Assembly: GCF_002127325.2 (NCBI RefSeq)
Contig: NC_035443.2
Span: 120,680,462-120,744,461 of the forward strand
Direction of reading: 5' to 3'
DNA: 64,000 bases
From: Helianthus annuus
Lineage: Eukaryota > Streptophyta > Magnoliopsida > Asterales > Asteraceae
This document shows positions 23,857 through 34,410 of this stretch, piece by piece. Numbering within the stretch: position 1 is the stretch's first letter; each line of letters opens with the position of its first letter. The notes beneath the pieces are model-generated. The model saw only the letters and a list, made by a program, of their open reading frames with translations. It was not told where the DNA came from and searched no databases. A program made the position numbers and the translations under genes.

Positions 23857-26057
23857 TAGTTTCAAGACTATGCCGGAGATCCCAAGTTTATATCGTGGAT
23901 CAGGAATCGGCATCTTTCTAATGTTTGAAGATTTTGGTTGAAAGATTTTGATAGTGTCTGTATGTTTTGCAGGTTGAAAGGACTACGCCGGAGCTTCCAG
24001 GTTGGTAAGTGCGAAGCAGGAATCGGCATCCTGATTGGTAAAATGGTGATGTAGACGTAACATTCCTACAAGTGGTATTGTGTGTTTTTACAAGTGGTTA
24101 TTTTTACAATTGGTTTAGAGGTTGCTTGATTGCAAATGGTAAATCAGGGACATTAAGTTGTATTTGATTTACTACATATGGGTAAAAGATAGACAAGATG
24201 ATGAACCACATCCCTGTACTTAAAAATGATAAACCTACAAGTGGTTTTTATCAACACAAACCCATTTTCCGGAAAAGTCATTTCGATTAAAACAAACTTA
24301 AGTGTTTTGAAATCTAAATGAGAAAATGGTTTGTGATAGGGGGGTTCTGATTGTTTATGCAAAGTGAATGGCGAATTGATGTGATTCGATGTCAGTTTTC
24401 AGTTTCTGTACAGTTTGTTTTGCATTTTATGTTTCAATTGGGTCAGAGTCTAGTTGTTTTCAAATTTTCCTTTGAAATGTGTTTGCATTTTAGGGGGAGT
24501 AGGAAATTTCAGAAAATCCAAAAACATTAGAAAATTTGAAAAAGACAAAAACATGATAAAAATCAAAAATGAGTTTCGTTGTGAAAAGAGGAAATGATAG
24601 TACATCAGTGGACTATCACAGCACGCTAAAGAAATGTAAAGTTAAAATGTGATAAACAATCTTACTGTGGATGTGTCAGTAGATTTTCACACATTTAGTA
24701 AATTGAAACGAGATATAAACCTAAATTCAAACTTGCTTGATTCGTGGGTAACTATTCTTGAATATATGGGTAACCCCCGAAATCTTGTTTGAAAGGTCCC
24801 GTATTCTGAGATACTAGGTCTTTATGCTCAGTGATATCTGGGGTATTATCCCGGGACTTCTGCTGAATGGAAGTTCTGACCTAGTCCCCGGATAATACTT
24901 TCTGCTAAAGCTTTGAAACATAAGCTTCGCCCTCAGCATGCTGATGAAACAATAAAATTGATAGTCGCTGCTGTTGTAATCAAAAGATCCTCTAAAGGGG
25001 ACCCACCAAAAGTCGAGCCGTCATCTCTCTGCTGAACGGAAGTCCTGACCTGAGCTCTCACGGTTTCGCATCTAACCCCTTACAGATATCAGCTGTGGTA
25101 TACTCACCTGTAAGACTGAAAATTTGGGATCTGGATACGGGAGTATATTCAAGTGGAGTGATACACAATTAAGTTTAAGTCTCTAAAACATTAATATCGT
25201 ATCTCGAATCGATTGAAATTTGTGTTGAGAATTTAAGAGGACAAACATACTGACAATCTAGGTAAATTGTTTAAAACTTAAAATGAAATCAAGCTTAACG
25301 GTGTTGGTGATAGGTCTCAAAAACTGATATGATCCTCTTACACAAACTCACAAAGATTTGTTTGTAAATATTTCATTGTTTGCATGTCATTTCTTTTCAT
25401 TAAAAAATTCAAAAAGATTTTGTGTGTGTTTTAGCATAAATTTTGAAAAATTCAAAAAGATTTTCGACAACTGATGTTGGAAAGCTGATTTTCAAAATTC
25501 CGAGTGCTAAATATGATGAGCAGAATTTGAGGGGGAGTGTTTGTGTAAATCTAACTATGTTTGTTAATCTAACCTTCTTCAAGTGGTTCATCATAGATAG
25601 TTGAGAGAAAGATTGTGTTGGTGCACAGTTATATGTTAGTTGGTGCTTATGAGGGGAGTCATGTGTTGGTACACAGGTATTTGATATGTGATAAAATTAG
25701 AAAATTTATTTCTGGGTTAAGATTGTGCAGGTAGCAAGGTTTCGATTCCTGAAGATCTCTGTTGGAGCCAGGTTGATCGATCCTGAAAGCATGAGTAGAG
25801 CCAGTTTCTGATCCTGAAGATTACTTCAACTGCTGATGCTGATGAACTTAAGGAATCAAGAGATCTGATCAAGTGAATTAGAGTGTTTTAAAGCCAGGCA
25901 ACGATCCTGAAGATATTACTGAAGAACAAATGAATGCCAGTAAATCGAGAGGGGGAGTCTGAAGATTGAGAGAAGAAAAGGCCCAGAGACTGATCTAGAC
26001 TGAAGATGTGAAAACACAGTTTTGCAGTCAGGGTGTGTTGACGACCCCATCAACATC
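23857..26057 (+). other. 3' untranslated region of element D
   Basis: About 2.2 kb without a conserved ORF. AGGGGGAG tracts occur at 24492-24499, 25529-25537 and 25949-25957, before the genuine tract at 26059-26067. A block at about 24760-25110 with several short inverted repeats is shared with element C (about 10860-11110, opposite strand). Confidence 0.7.
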
Positions 26058-26069
26058 TGAGGGGGAGTC
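26058..26069 (+). promoter_or_regulatory. Polypurine tract of element D
   Basis: TGAGGGGGAGTC directly before the 3' LTR start at 26070. Confidence 0.9.
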
Positions 26070-26528
26070 TGTTAGTGCACTACATCTGTTGATTTCGTCT
26101 AGGTGTCTAGGATCAGGTCTTACATCGTATTGTATAGCATAGGGCACGAAATACGAGAAAACAGGAGTCTATATGAGTGTTGTATGCTAGGTCCGCTCAT
26201 AGGGACATTAGAATGATGGTTCGCTCATAGGTGCAACATGGTCCGCTTATGTGGACTTGACTGGTCCGCTCTTATGGTCATATGACACATAAGCGGACCC
26301 AAATGTCTATATATAGGGGTTGTTCGAGCGGACCTCATAATATTATTGTCGAATTCCATGCCGAGGCTCTGTCGGTGTGAAGATTGAGTTGTAAAACGTT
26401 TCAAATCAACAAAACAAGCAGTTAGGGAGAAGACTAAGCTACTTCTACTTGTGTTTCTTATTATTCCGCATCTGAAACGCAAGAGATGACCTCTGAACGA
26501 CTCGTTCGGGTCGGCAAACGATCTTACA
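26070..26528 (+). repeat. 3' LTR of element D (459 bp)
   Basis: Same length as the 5' LTR. Contains a perfect 14-bp inverted repeat GGTCCGCTTATGTG (26240-26253) / CACATAAGCGGACC (26286-26299); the 5' LTR copy has one mismatch. Followed by target duplication CGCCC. Confidence 0.94.
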
Positions 26529-27817
26529 CGCCCAGCAGTTTAAATACGAGTTTCTAGCTCATTTGCAAGAGAGTTGGAGCATTTTGGTGACTTTTTCTCT
26601 CAAGAATCTGGTCTTGGAAGCTTGTTGGAGCCAAGAGGGAGCCTTGAAGAGGATTAAATCACTTGAAGATCTACTCAAACACCATTTAATTCTTGTCTTT
26701 AACTTGGTTAGCTTACTACATTATGAACAATTTATGTTTATTTGTGCTTGATTTGGTAGTCATGAGCCTTATGGGCTAAACACTTGTGTTGTCTAAACTA
26801 TGTTGAAGCTTATGAACATATGATAATATGGAAGTAGATGTGATGATTGTTCTTGTTAATCTTCATGTTGTCACTTAGTCTTGTTCTTGGAATTCATATG
26901 CATGCTTAAAGTTTTTGTTCTTGAATGTTTGCTCATAAGTATTTACATGTTGTGTTGGAAAGCCCATGTAGAGATTATGATTATTGAATCTTGTTAACTT
27001 GTTAGTATGATTCATAGCATGAAACTAGGAATGGTGAGTGCTAATGTGATATGAACAATGATTTGAGCTTGTGTGTGAATTCTTGTATCTAGATTTGGAA
27101 AGATCAAAAGTATGTTTATATGAATTCTATAGTTTGTGTTCATGTTTTGTTGATGATTTAGGCCAAAGTTGTTAGCTAGCATGACCATGCTTGTGGTTCA
27201 TATCAAGAACATGATGATAGTGCCAACTACTTGAAACCAAGTTAGGGTGATTAGTGTGTTTCTCATATTAGTTTTCCCTAATTTGTAGAGTTAGGAGTTT
27301 TGGCAAACAAATAACTCATGATTAAAGATTAACATCAACTTAGCAAGTGAGCTTAAAAGAATAATTTTTAGGTGATTAGAATGTTAATTCATTTTTAGTT
27401 TTCCTAAGAATTATAGATTAGGAAGCCTTGATTGGGGACTTAGTTAAATCTAGAACTTGCATCATCACAAATCTTCCACCTTGTTGTCATATGTTTGTTA
27501 GTGGAAACTTAGTTTAGGCAACCTTCTCTTAGATATTGTTCTTGTTAGAATTTTTAGTAGTTTATTTATTTGCATGCTAAGTTAGAAAAAAAAATCAACC
27601 CAAACATTTGAAAAGGCTTTAAAGTAGCAAAAGTTTAGTATCGAGACACCGCTTCCACGGATTGATATCCGTTTCTTACCGATTAGCTATATTACCACCC
27701 GACGGGTACACTTGCCCTTTTGTGTGTGTAGTTAGTTTTTAGGTGAAAACCCATTTTTAAAACTAAATTTGTGTGAAGAAAAACTTAATTAAAAATATAT
27801 ATAATTCACGCACATCA

Positions 27818-30285
27818 GTGTGCTGCGCGACTTGGGTATCGACCCCGAAGAGAAGAAGAAGAAGCCAAAAAAGAAGAAGGTTATCACCATCGATGCTGAT
27901 GTCACCATTAAGAAGGGTGGAAGTAGCCGTACGGCGCTTGCTGCTGCTGAAAAAGGTACTCTACGCTTTCGCCAAAGTAACTTGGAAGATTATGTGATTA
28001 TCAGTGACTCACTTGAAGGTTTGTCACGCGTAGGCGAGAAGAAGATAGGAGCTGCTGGTTCAAAGAGCTCAGGAAGCGCGGGTTCTCGCAACCCAGATGC
28101 TGGAGCCACTCTGTCTTCTCTTGCGCATGATGAAGAAGAGGAGGAAGAAGAAACAGAGGAGCCTGATGTAAAGTTGATTAGAAAGAGGAGCAGGGAGACT
28201 ACGGCTGGTGCTTCGGTAGTGCCAAAGCCTGGTGGAGTCCCCCTTATCGGAAAACAGAGCAATCTGCGCTCTCTTTATAGATTTTCTCCTAGTTAGTTTC
28301 TTGCTTTTACCTTGCGTTCTTTTGTTATCTCTTTTTAACATTCTGTTTCTACAGAGGCCAAAAAGAAGACCCCTGAAAAGAAGGGTGTCGTCATCACAGA
28401 ACCCTCAGAGCTGGCGCAGAAAAGGCCCTGGGTTACCATCAAACCCCTCAAGGCTGATGGGGCAGAGGCCGATAAGGAGAAGAAAACTGCTGAGGAGAAG
28501 AAAAAAGCTGAAGAGAAAGAGAAGGAAAAAAAAGAAAAAAAAGGAAAGAACCGGTGAAAAGCCTGTTGGAGCTGATCCAAAGGATACCGAGACCGCTGCT
28601 GCAACTGTTAGTGATAAGGCGCAGGGTCCGGAGGTTGTTCATCCCACGGGGCTTGACCAACCCCACCATGAGAAGAAAAAAGAACCTGAGGTTGAAAAAC
28701 CAACTGATCCTAAGCCAGCTGATGCCCCCGTTCATACTGCTCAAATAACTTCTACCACTGGGGGATCGGGCTCTGCTCCTCACAAGGAGAAAGCTGCTGC
28801 TGCTGGTGTCGCGAGTTATGGTGGTGCTGGAGGGTTTATACTGCGATCTCCCATCGGTCCCAAAGATACTGTAGGTGACCTTTATTACAAAACCTATACC
28901 GAGGAGTCGCGCGGCAACGCTCCACATCAAGCTCCCTGGAGTCTAAAGCAAAAGGACACGTTTAATGAGTTTGCATCGTGTCGCGATTGGTTCTTAAATT
29001 CCTTCCCTCCTGGTGAAGTGAACCGCCAAAGAGCGTGAACCCATGACGGGCTGTACCAGGCTTATGTTGTTGGGGAGGCCAACACCCGCGCCGCCAATCA
29101 TCAGATCGTGCGGGAATGGCGCACGATGGTCAAGGAGCGAGCGGACTGGGAGAAGTATCGAGAGCGCCTTGTGAGGCAAGATAAGGAATTCGAGAAAGCT
29201 AATGCTGCCTTTACTGAGGAAAAGTCTAAGTTCGAGACTGATAAGAAATCAGAAGAGTGGGGTCGCGAGGTCCTTCGGAGCAAACTTCGCGCTGCTGAAG
29301 ACCTTCTAGCGAAGGAACGTGCCGATTGGAAGAAGATTTGTGCGAAGGATAACGACCGCATGTATGCGGCTCGTGCCAAAATTACTGAGCTTGAGGGTAA
29401 TGTTGCTGAGCTGACCGGGAAGGTCGAGGGTATGCAGGCTGTGAAGGAGCATGTTGAGGTTTGTTAAGTGTTGACCTCTTTCCTTGTATTTTTTGTTTGC
29501 AGATTGAGCTGGCTGAGGTGAAGGTGCAGGTAATTAGCAAGGATAAGGGCCTGACGGCCAAGGACGTTGAGATTGATGAGTTAACACGTCGCCTGCGAGA
29601 GCAGGTTGATAAATGTGAGTCCTTGGAAATCGACCTCGAGGCCGAGAAGGGAAAAGCTGCTTCTGCTGAGGAGGCCAGGCAAAAGGCCGAGGAAGCCCGC
29701 GCCATAAGTTCATATGCCCTTGATGTGGCGCAGAATAACTATGCTGAGGCCCAGGGCATTGTTGGCACGCTGGTCTCTGAAGCTGAATGGATGCGTGGCA
29801 GGGGATTAGTTCTGGTATTGTTCTCTTCTAACTTGGGTTTTATTTGTTAAACCAGATTTCTCATATGCCTCTTTTGGTGTAGATGGCCAATTCTTTCCTA
29901 GATGCTGGGGAGTTGGATGGAGCTGTTGCTGCTCTAATAGATGCCTCTCGCGCGGTTGGTCACCATGGAGGTTATCTGGAATGTGCGCAGCATGTTGAAG
30001 AGGTGTTTGAGCAAGAGTTTGACACTAGCCATTGCTCAGTGACCAGTGAAGCTGATGCCGAGTTGGCTCGCGCAGAAAATGCTTACGATCATCTGTCATT
30101 GCCTGTTATGGACTTAGTGGCAAAGGCTTTGGAGATGACGACTGGTGCCAGCGTCTAAAGGCCATTCTTGACCCACCGGAGACTGTTAAATTATCTGATG
30201 AATAGGAGGTGGCGGGCGATGATGGTGATGGTGATGGCCAACATGATGGTGAGGATGGTGAAGGCGATGGTGATGGTCATGAATA
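27818..30285 (+). pseudogene. Antisense, intron-containing ORF of element G (gypsy-type Transposase_28-like)
   Basis: Plus-strand coding sequence opposite to pol. Proposed exons: 27818-28291, 28355-29458, 29503-29814, 29883-30285, each joined by GT...AG; the last two joins are phase 0. The protein is Lys/Glu-rich, then has a region around RDWFLNSFPPGEVNRQR and TRAANHQIVREWR, then a long predicted coiled coil and an Asp/Gly-rich tail. From memory it resembles plant proteins annotated as 'putative gypsy type transposon' domain, found as extra antisense ORFs in Tat elements; despite the name it has no transposase motif. Damage: N-terminus missing, a slip in the A-run near 28526-28549, TGA at 29036-29038 (probably CGA), a shift near 30135 and TAG near 30204. 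The second proposed intron, 44 nt, is shorter than plants normally splice. Confidence 0.72.
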
Positions 30286-30820
30286 GATAGGGTTGGTAGG
30301 CTTTGTGCCTCGTAATTTTATTTTTGGATGTTACATGTAGCTGTGTGCGCGGTCGCGCTTGTTTTGCTTCGCACTGATGATGTTATGTTAATTTTTCCAT
30401 GTAATTGTTGCGCGGTTGCGCTTGTTTAATATAAACTTTATGTTTGCTTTTCCTTTGTCCAGTTACAATTATTGTACTGTTGTTAGAAACTTTGGTTAAG
30501 TTAGCGCGAATAAATGTAAGTGTGGCTCTTGTGCGAGTGTAACTGCCCGGTCTCGCGTTGTGTTCACGGAGGACCTTGGAGGCGTAACTCAAGAGCTCAT
30601 AATTTACTGAAGTGTTTTCGTGCTAATCAAAAGTTTAACATGCATTTGTAACGTAGAATTCATCATGATAAAAGAAAACATAAGGCATATGCTTTTATTC
30701 AATAAGAAACAGGCACTTAGGCCGACATACATCGCAAACAAGTGGGGCGTTTAGCCAACATAGGAAATTACAAAGGCGTGTGGCCAACATGAGAGAGTTA
30801 GGGCGCAAGGCCAAGAGAAG
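30286..30820. other. Spacer between antisense ORF and pol end of element G
   Basis: Convergent region in which the plus-strand ORF and minus-strand pol both end. It includes T/G-rich sequence with repeated GCGCGGT(T/C)GCGCTTG units near 30348 and 30410. No ORF supported. Confidence 0.6.
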
Positions 30821-33510
30821 TTAAATATAACACTTGCGCAGTTGTTGCGCATTCCACGTGCACGGGATGATGTATCCACCCAGAGTGCGTAACTTGTAAG
30901 CCCCTTTCCCTAGCACTTCGTGTATTAAGTATGGGCCCTCCCATTTGGGTGCTAGCTTTCCTGGGCGTTCAGCGTTTGAAGCTTCATTGTCTCTGAAGAC
31001 ATATTCTCCTGGAGTGAAGGTACAAATGTGCACTCTCGCATTGTAGTACCTTTCCAGTTGTGTCTTGTACTTGGCTTCTATAATCGCGCATTCTTGCGCC
31101 TTTCTTCCAGCAAATCCAAGTCAAGACGACACTCTGTCTCATTATCAATAGTGTTGACTGCTGTCAAGCGCGGCAAGGGCAGGCCGGTTTCAACTGGGAT
31201 AACTGCCTCCGAGCCATAGACTAGGCTGTAGGGGGTTTCGCCAGTGCTTGTTTTCGGCATGGTTCGATGAGCCCACAGAATGCTTGGGAGCTCATCTACC
31301 CAGCCTCTTCTCTTAGTGCCCAGGCGGGCTTTTATCCCTTCAACGATGCTCTTGTTTACACTTTCTACTTGTCTGTCGCCCTGGGGATGCGTAATGGATG
31401 AGAAAGTGTGTTCGATGTTCATTTCTTTCATCCACTCTTGGAGGTCTTCAGAAGCAAAGTTAGTGCCGTTGTCGGTTACAATCTTGAGCGGGAGGCCAAA
31501 CCTGCAAATGATGTGTTCCCAGATGAACTTGCGTACCATCATTGCAGTTGTTGATGCAAGTGCTTTGACCTCCACCCACTTGGTGAAATAATCTACGGCA
31601 ACGATTATGAATTTCACAGCTCCCAGAGCATCAGGGAAAGGTCCCACCATATCAATTCCCACTGTTGGAAAGGCCAACCAGTGGACACAGGGATGAGATC
31701 ATTCTTCAGGCGCAGGGTTTTTGGGGAGTGTCTTTGATATGAGTCACACTTGCGCAACTCCTTTAGAGCGTCGACATGCATCCCTGGCCAGTAGTATCCA
31801 GCATTCATAATCTTCGCGACAACCATGCGTGGGCCTGCATGGATGCCGCAAATTCCTTCGTGAATCTCCCTGATCAAATAGTTCGCATCTTGAGGGTCCA
31901 CGCAACGCAACAATGGCCCCAAGAAGGACTTTCGGTACAAGATACCACCATTCATTTCATAATGCAGGGCCTTGTTTTGGATCTTCCTTACCTCTGCTTT
32001 GCTTTCCGGGAGTATTCCTTCTTGCAGATATTGGATTATAGGGGTCATCCAAGATGGCTGCCCTACTTCGATCACATTAACCTGGCGTAGCAGCACTGAT
32101 GGATTTTTGAGTACTTCAATCCTTACATCTTTGGCGAGATGTTGAAAAAAAGTTGAAGCGAGCTTGCTTAAGGTGTCTGCTGGTTTGTTTTCGGAGCGGT
32201 TGATGTGAACTACCTTGTACGACTTGAATTGTTGGAGTAACTCTTTTGCCTGGTCCAAATATAAGGCCATAACTTCGCCTTTTGCATCATAAATTCTGTT
32301 GATTTGGCTGGCGATCAAGAGTGAATCAACGTGCGCTTGCAGATTTTTAGCTCCCATTTTTATGGCGAGGCGCAAACCTGCCAAGAATGCGTCGTATTCT
32401 GCCTCATTGTTGGTGTTCTTGAAATCCAACTTGATGGCGTATGTAAATTCCTGCTTCTCGGGGCTCACAAGGTGCAACCCAGCTCCTGCGCCATCCTCAT
32501 TTGAGGCCCCATCAGTGTACAGCAACCATAACTCATTAGACGTGTCCTTCATGGGAATCTCAACAATCTCGCAATCCTTGATTTTTTCCACTGGGACTTC
32601 TGTGATAAAGTCCGCAAGGACTTGACCCTTGATGGCTGGGCGCGGCCTGTACAAGATGTTGTGCCCCCCCAGCTCGATCGCCCACTTTGCTAACCGCCCT
32701 GATGTTTCTGACTTTTGTAAAATAGTGCCGATGTGAAAGTTGGTGAGTACTGTTATCACATGCCCTGTAAAGTATCTGCGCAGTCTTCTAGAGGCGTGTA
32801 GCAGCGCAAGTACCAATTTTTCCATTGTTCAATATCTCGTTTCTGGATCGGCAAGCACCCTACTGACATAATAAATTGGATTTTGTACTCCATTTCTCTC
32901 CACAAGTAATATCGACCCTACTGCCTTATCCGAAGAAGATAAGTACAGTATGAGTGGTTCTTTTTCGAACGGCGCAGTCAATGCTGGGAGCTTTATCAAG
33001 CACTCTTTCATTTGTTGGAACGCGACTTCTGCTTCCTACGTCCACTTAAACTCTTGCTTCTTTACGCAGTTGCGCAAGGTGCTGATAAAAGGATATGATT
33101 TTGCGGCGTGGTTTGACAGAAAACGGTTGAGCGCGGCTAAACGGCCGGCCAATCGTTGCATTTCTTTGATTATTCGAGGCAACGGCATCCGCTCTATGGC
33201 TTGAACTTTTTCTGGATTAACCTTAAAGCCGCCATTCGTGACTATGAAGCCCAAGAATTTCCCTTCTTCCATACCAAAAGAACATTTGGCAGGATTCAAC
33301 TTCATGTTCACACTTCTCAATGAGCTGAAGGTTTTCTCAATGTCTTTTAACATTTGGTCCTCTTCGGGACTCTTGATTACCAGATCATCGATGTAAACCT
33401 CGATGTGTTTTCCGATATCTTCAGCGAAGATTTTATCCATCAGGCGCTGATATGTTGCGCCAGCGTTCTTGAGGCCGAACGGCATCTTTGTGTAACAAAA
33501 GATGCCGAGG
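30821..33510 (-). pseudogene. pol: Element G pol, 3' part: RT C-half, RNase H, integrase
   Basis: Starts where element E split the RT: after removal of E the frame continues through a motif reading TKMPFGLKNAG. RT has YIDDLVIKS intact. Then come an RNase H region, a second RNase H-like domain (LYTDGASNEDGAGAGL, typical of Tat), integrase with HHCC zinc motif and a D,D,E core (VGIDMVGPFP, VTDNGTNF, then E in DRQVESVNKS). Damage: TAG after EFKWT near 33034, TGA near 32829, a frameshift around 31650, and the integrase zinc motif reads CDSY where CxxC is expected. Final stop at 30821. It would not make a working enzyme. Confidence 0.92.
33506..33510. repeat. Target-site duplication of element E (CGAGG, left)
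   Basis: CGAGG at 33506-33510 recurs at 55189-55193. It lies inside the RT codons of element G. Confidence 0.93.
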
Positions 33511-34079
33511 TGTGACACCATGTAAAAACGTGTCCAAATTATATATAGGCACGTGTCCTGAACTTTAAACATGTGGAAATTTCGTGAAGGACTTAAAATG
33601 TCAACATGCCAAACTTGAGTCTCTGATTAACACTACGTGGATAATATATTCTTAATCGAAAGATTAATTGAATATAAGAAGCCATCTGTGTGTATATATG
33701 AAAGATGATAAGGCTACGGGAATTAAACGTGTCAACATGTTAAGTTTACCTCTAAATGACCTTTTTAAACATTCCCCAAAAGCTTTATAAATTATATTAT
33801 ACACATTGATAAGTGGTTATTAGAAAAATTATAAACCTCGGCTATTAATGATAGTTCATACTTCAATTCTTCAAATTTGAAGTTCATGTGCAATACCGAC
33901 AAATCTTCATATAAGGCCAACTCCTATAAACTCCAAGGAGACACATTGCATGGCATTGTTATTTGAGTATTCAGAACTGACCATTTGGACTGATACATGA
34001 AATTATTGTTCAAGATTCGGACATTGGAAATGCATGGAAAAGTGTATGAAAGTTTTAAAATTTTTGTCCTCTGGTCAAC

Positions 34080-34230
34080 GGTTACGGACCGTATGGCCAT
34101 AGGCTTACGGTTCGCAAGGAGGTAACTGGGCAATGCAAATCAGGTTCGGTTACGGACCGCATGCTTTGTGACTTACGGTCCGTAAGATCCGGATATGGTC
34201 CGCAAGACTTTTAGCTTACGGTCCGTAAGC
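34080..34230. repeat. TACGGACCGTA palindrome cluster in U3 of element E
   Basis: At least six half or full sites, including the perfect 15-bp palindrome-type CTTACGGTCCGTAAG at 34172-34186 and the 17-bp GCTTACGGTCCGTAAGC at 34214-34230. Repeated in the 3' LTR (52218-52234 for the last). It lies about 170 bp upstream of the TATA box. Confidence 0.82.
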
Positions 34231-34403
34231 TCGTCGCTGGGCAGAATTATGGACAAATGTATGTTTCAACTGTTTAACCGACTTTAACTGACTTGTTTCA
34301 AAACAAGGGACTATTGGACGGTAATATTAAACCACTAGGACACCTGGGGTGATCCTAGGGCCTCCCATAACAGCTGGAGATGATCCAAACACTTGGGAGT
34401 TAC

Positions 34404-34410
34404 TATATAA
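34404..34410 (+). promoter_or_regulatory. TATA box in 5' LTR of element E
   Basis: TATATAA followed by GAGGCAC. Transcripts would begin shortly after, leaving a long R-U5 of nearly 2.7 kb. Prediction only. Confidence 0.6.

Larger units (their letters stand above)
18851..26528 (+). mobile_element. Element D: gag-only LTR retrotransposon with intact ends
   Basis: Two 459-bp LTRs (18851-19309 and 26070-26528) that differ by about eleven substitutions by eye, a 5-bp target duplication CGCCC, initiator-Met primer site, leader array, one long gag with a single in-frame stop, a 2.2-kb 3' untranslated region and polypurine tract. No pol domain anywhere. This is the terminal-repeat-with-gag class; it must rely on enzymes from another element. 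It sits in the LTR of the Athila-like element. Confidence 0.94.
18282..27817 (+). mobile_element. 3' LTR of the Athila-like outer element, split by element D
   Basis: LTR start TGTTTGATGTATAAG follows the polypurine tract at 18281. Left part 18282-18850, right part 26534-27817 after removal of D and one copy of its target duplication, about 1.85 kb in total, ending CACGCACATCA. The left part carries several TGGCACTACCGTGCCA and GGCACGACCGTGCC near-palindromes (first at 18483-18498). At 27818 the sequence changes to coding-like DNA of element G, so this LTR marks an insertion into G. The 5' LTR is not in the window. Confidence 0.72.

Noticed and set aside
27818..30285. A DNA transposase gene, as the related domain name suggests
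   Set aside because: No catalytic triad, terminal inverted repeats or target duplication are seen; position and orientation fit the antisense ORF of a Tat-like element.
30200..30290. Functional GATGGT microsatellite
   Set aside because: The repeat codes the Asp/Gly-rich tail of the antisense ORF and ends in a stop in that frame; it is better explained as coding low complexity.
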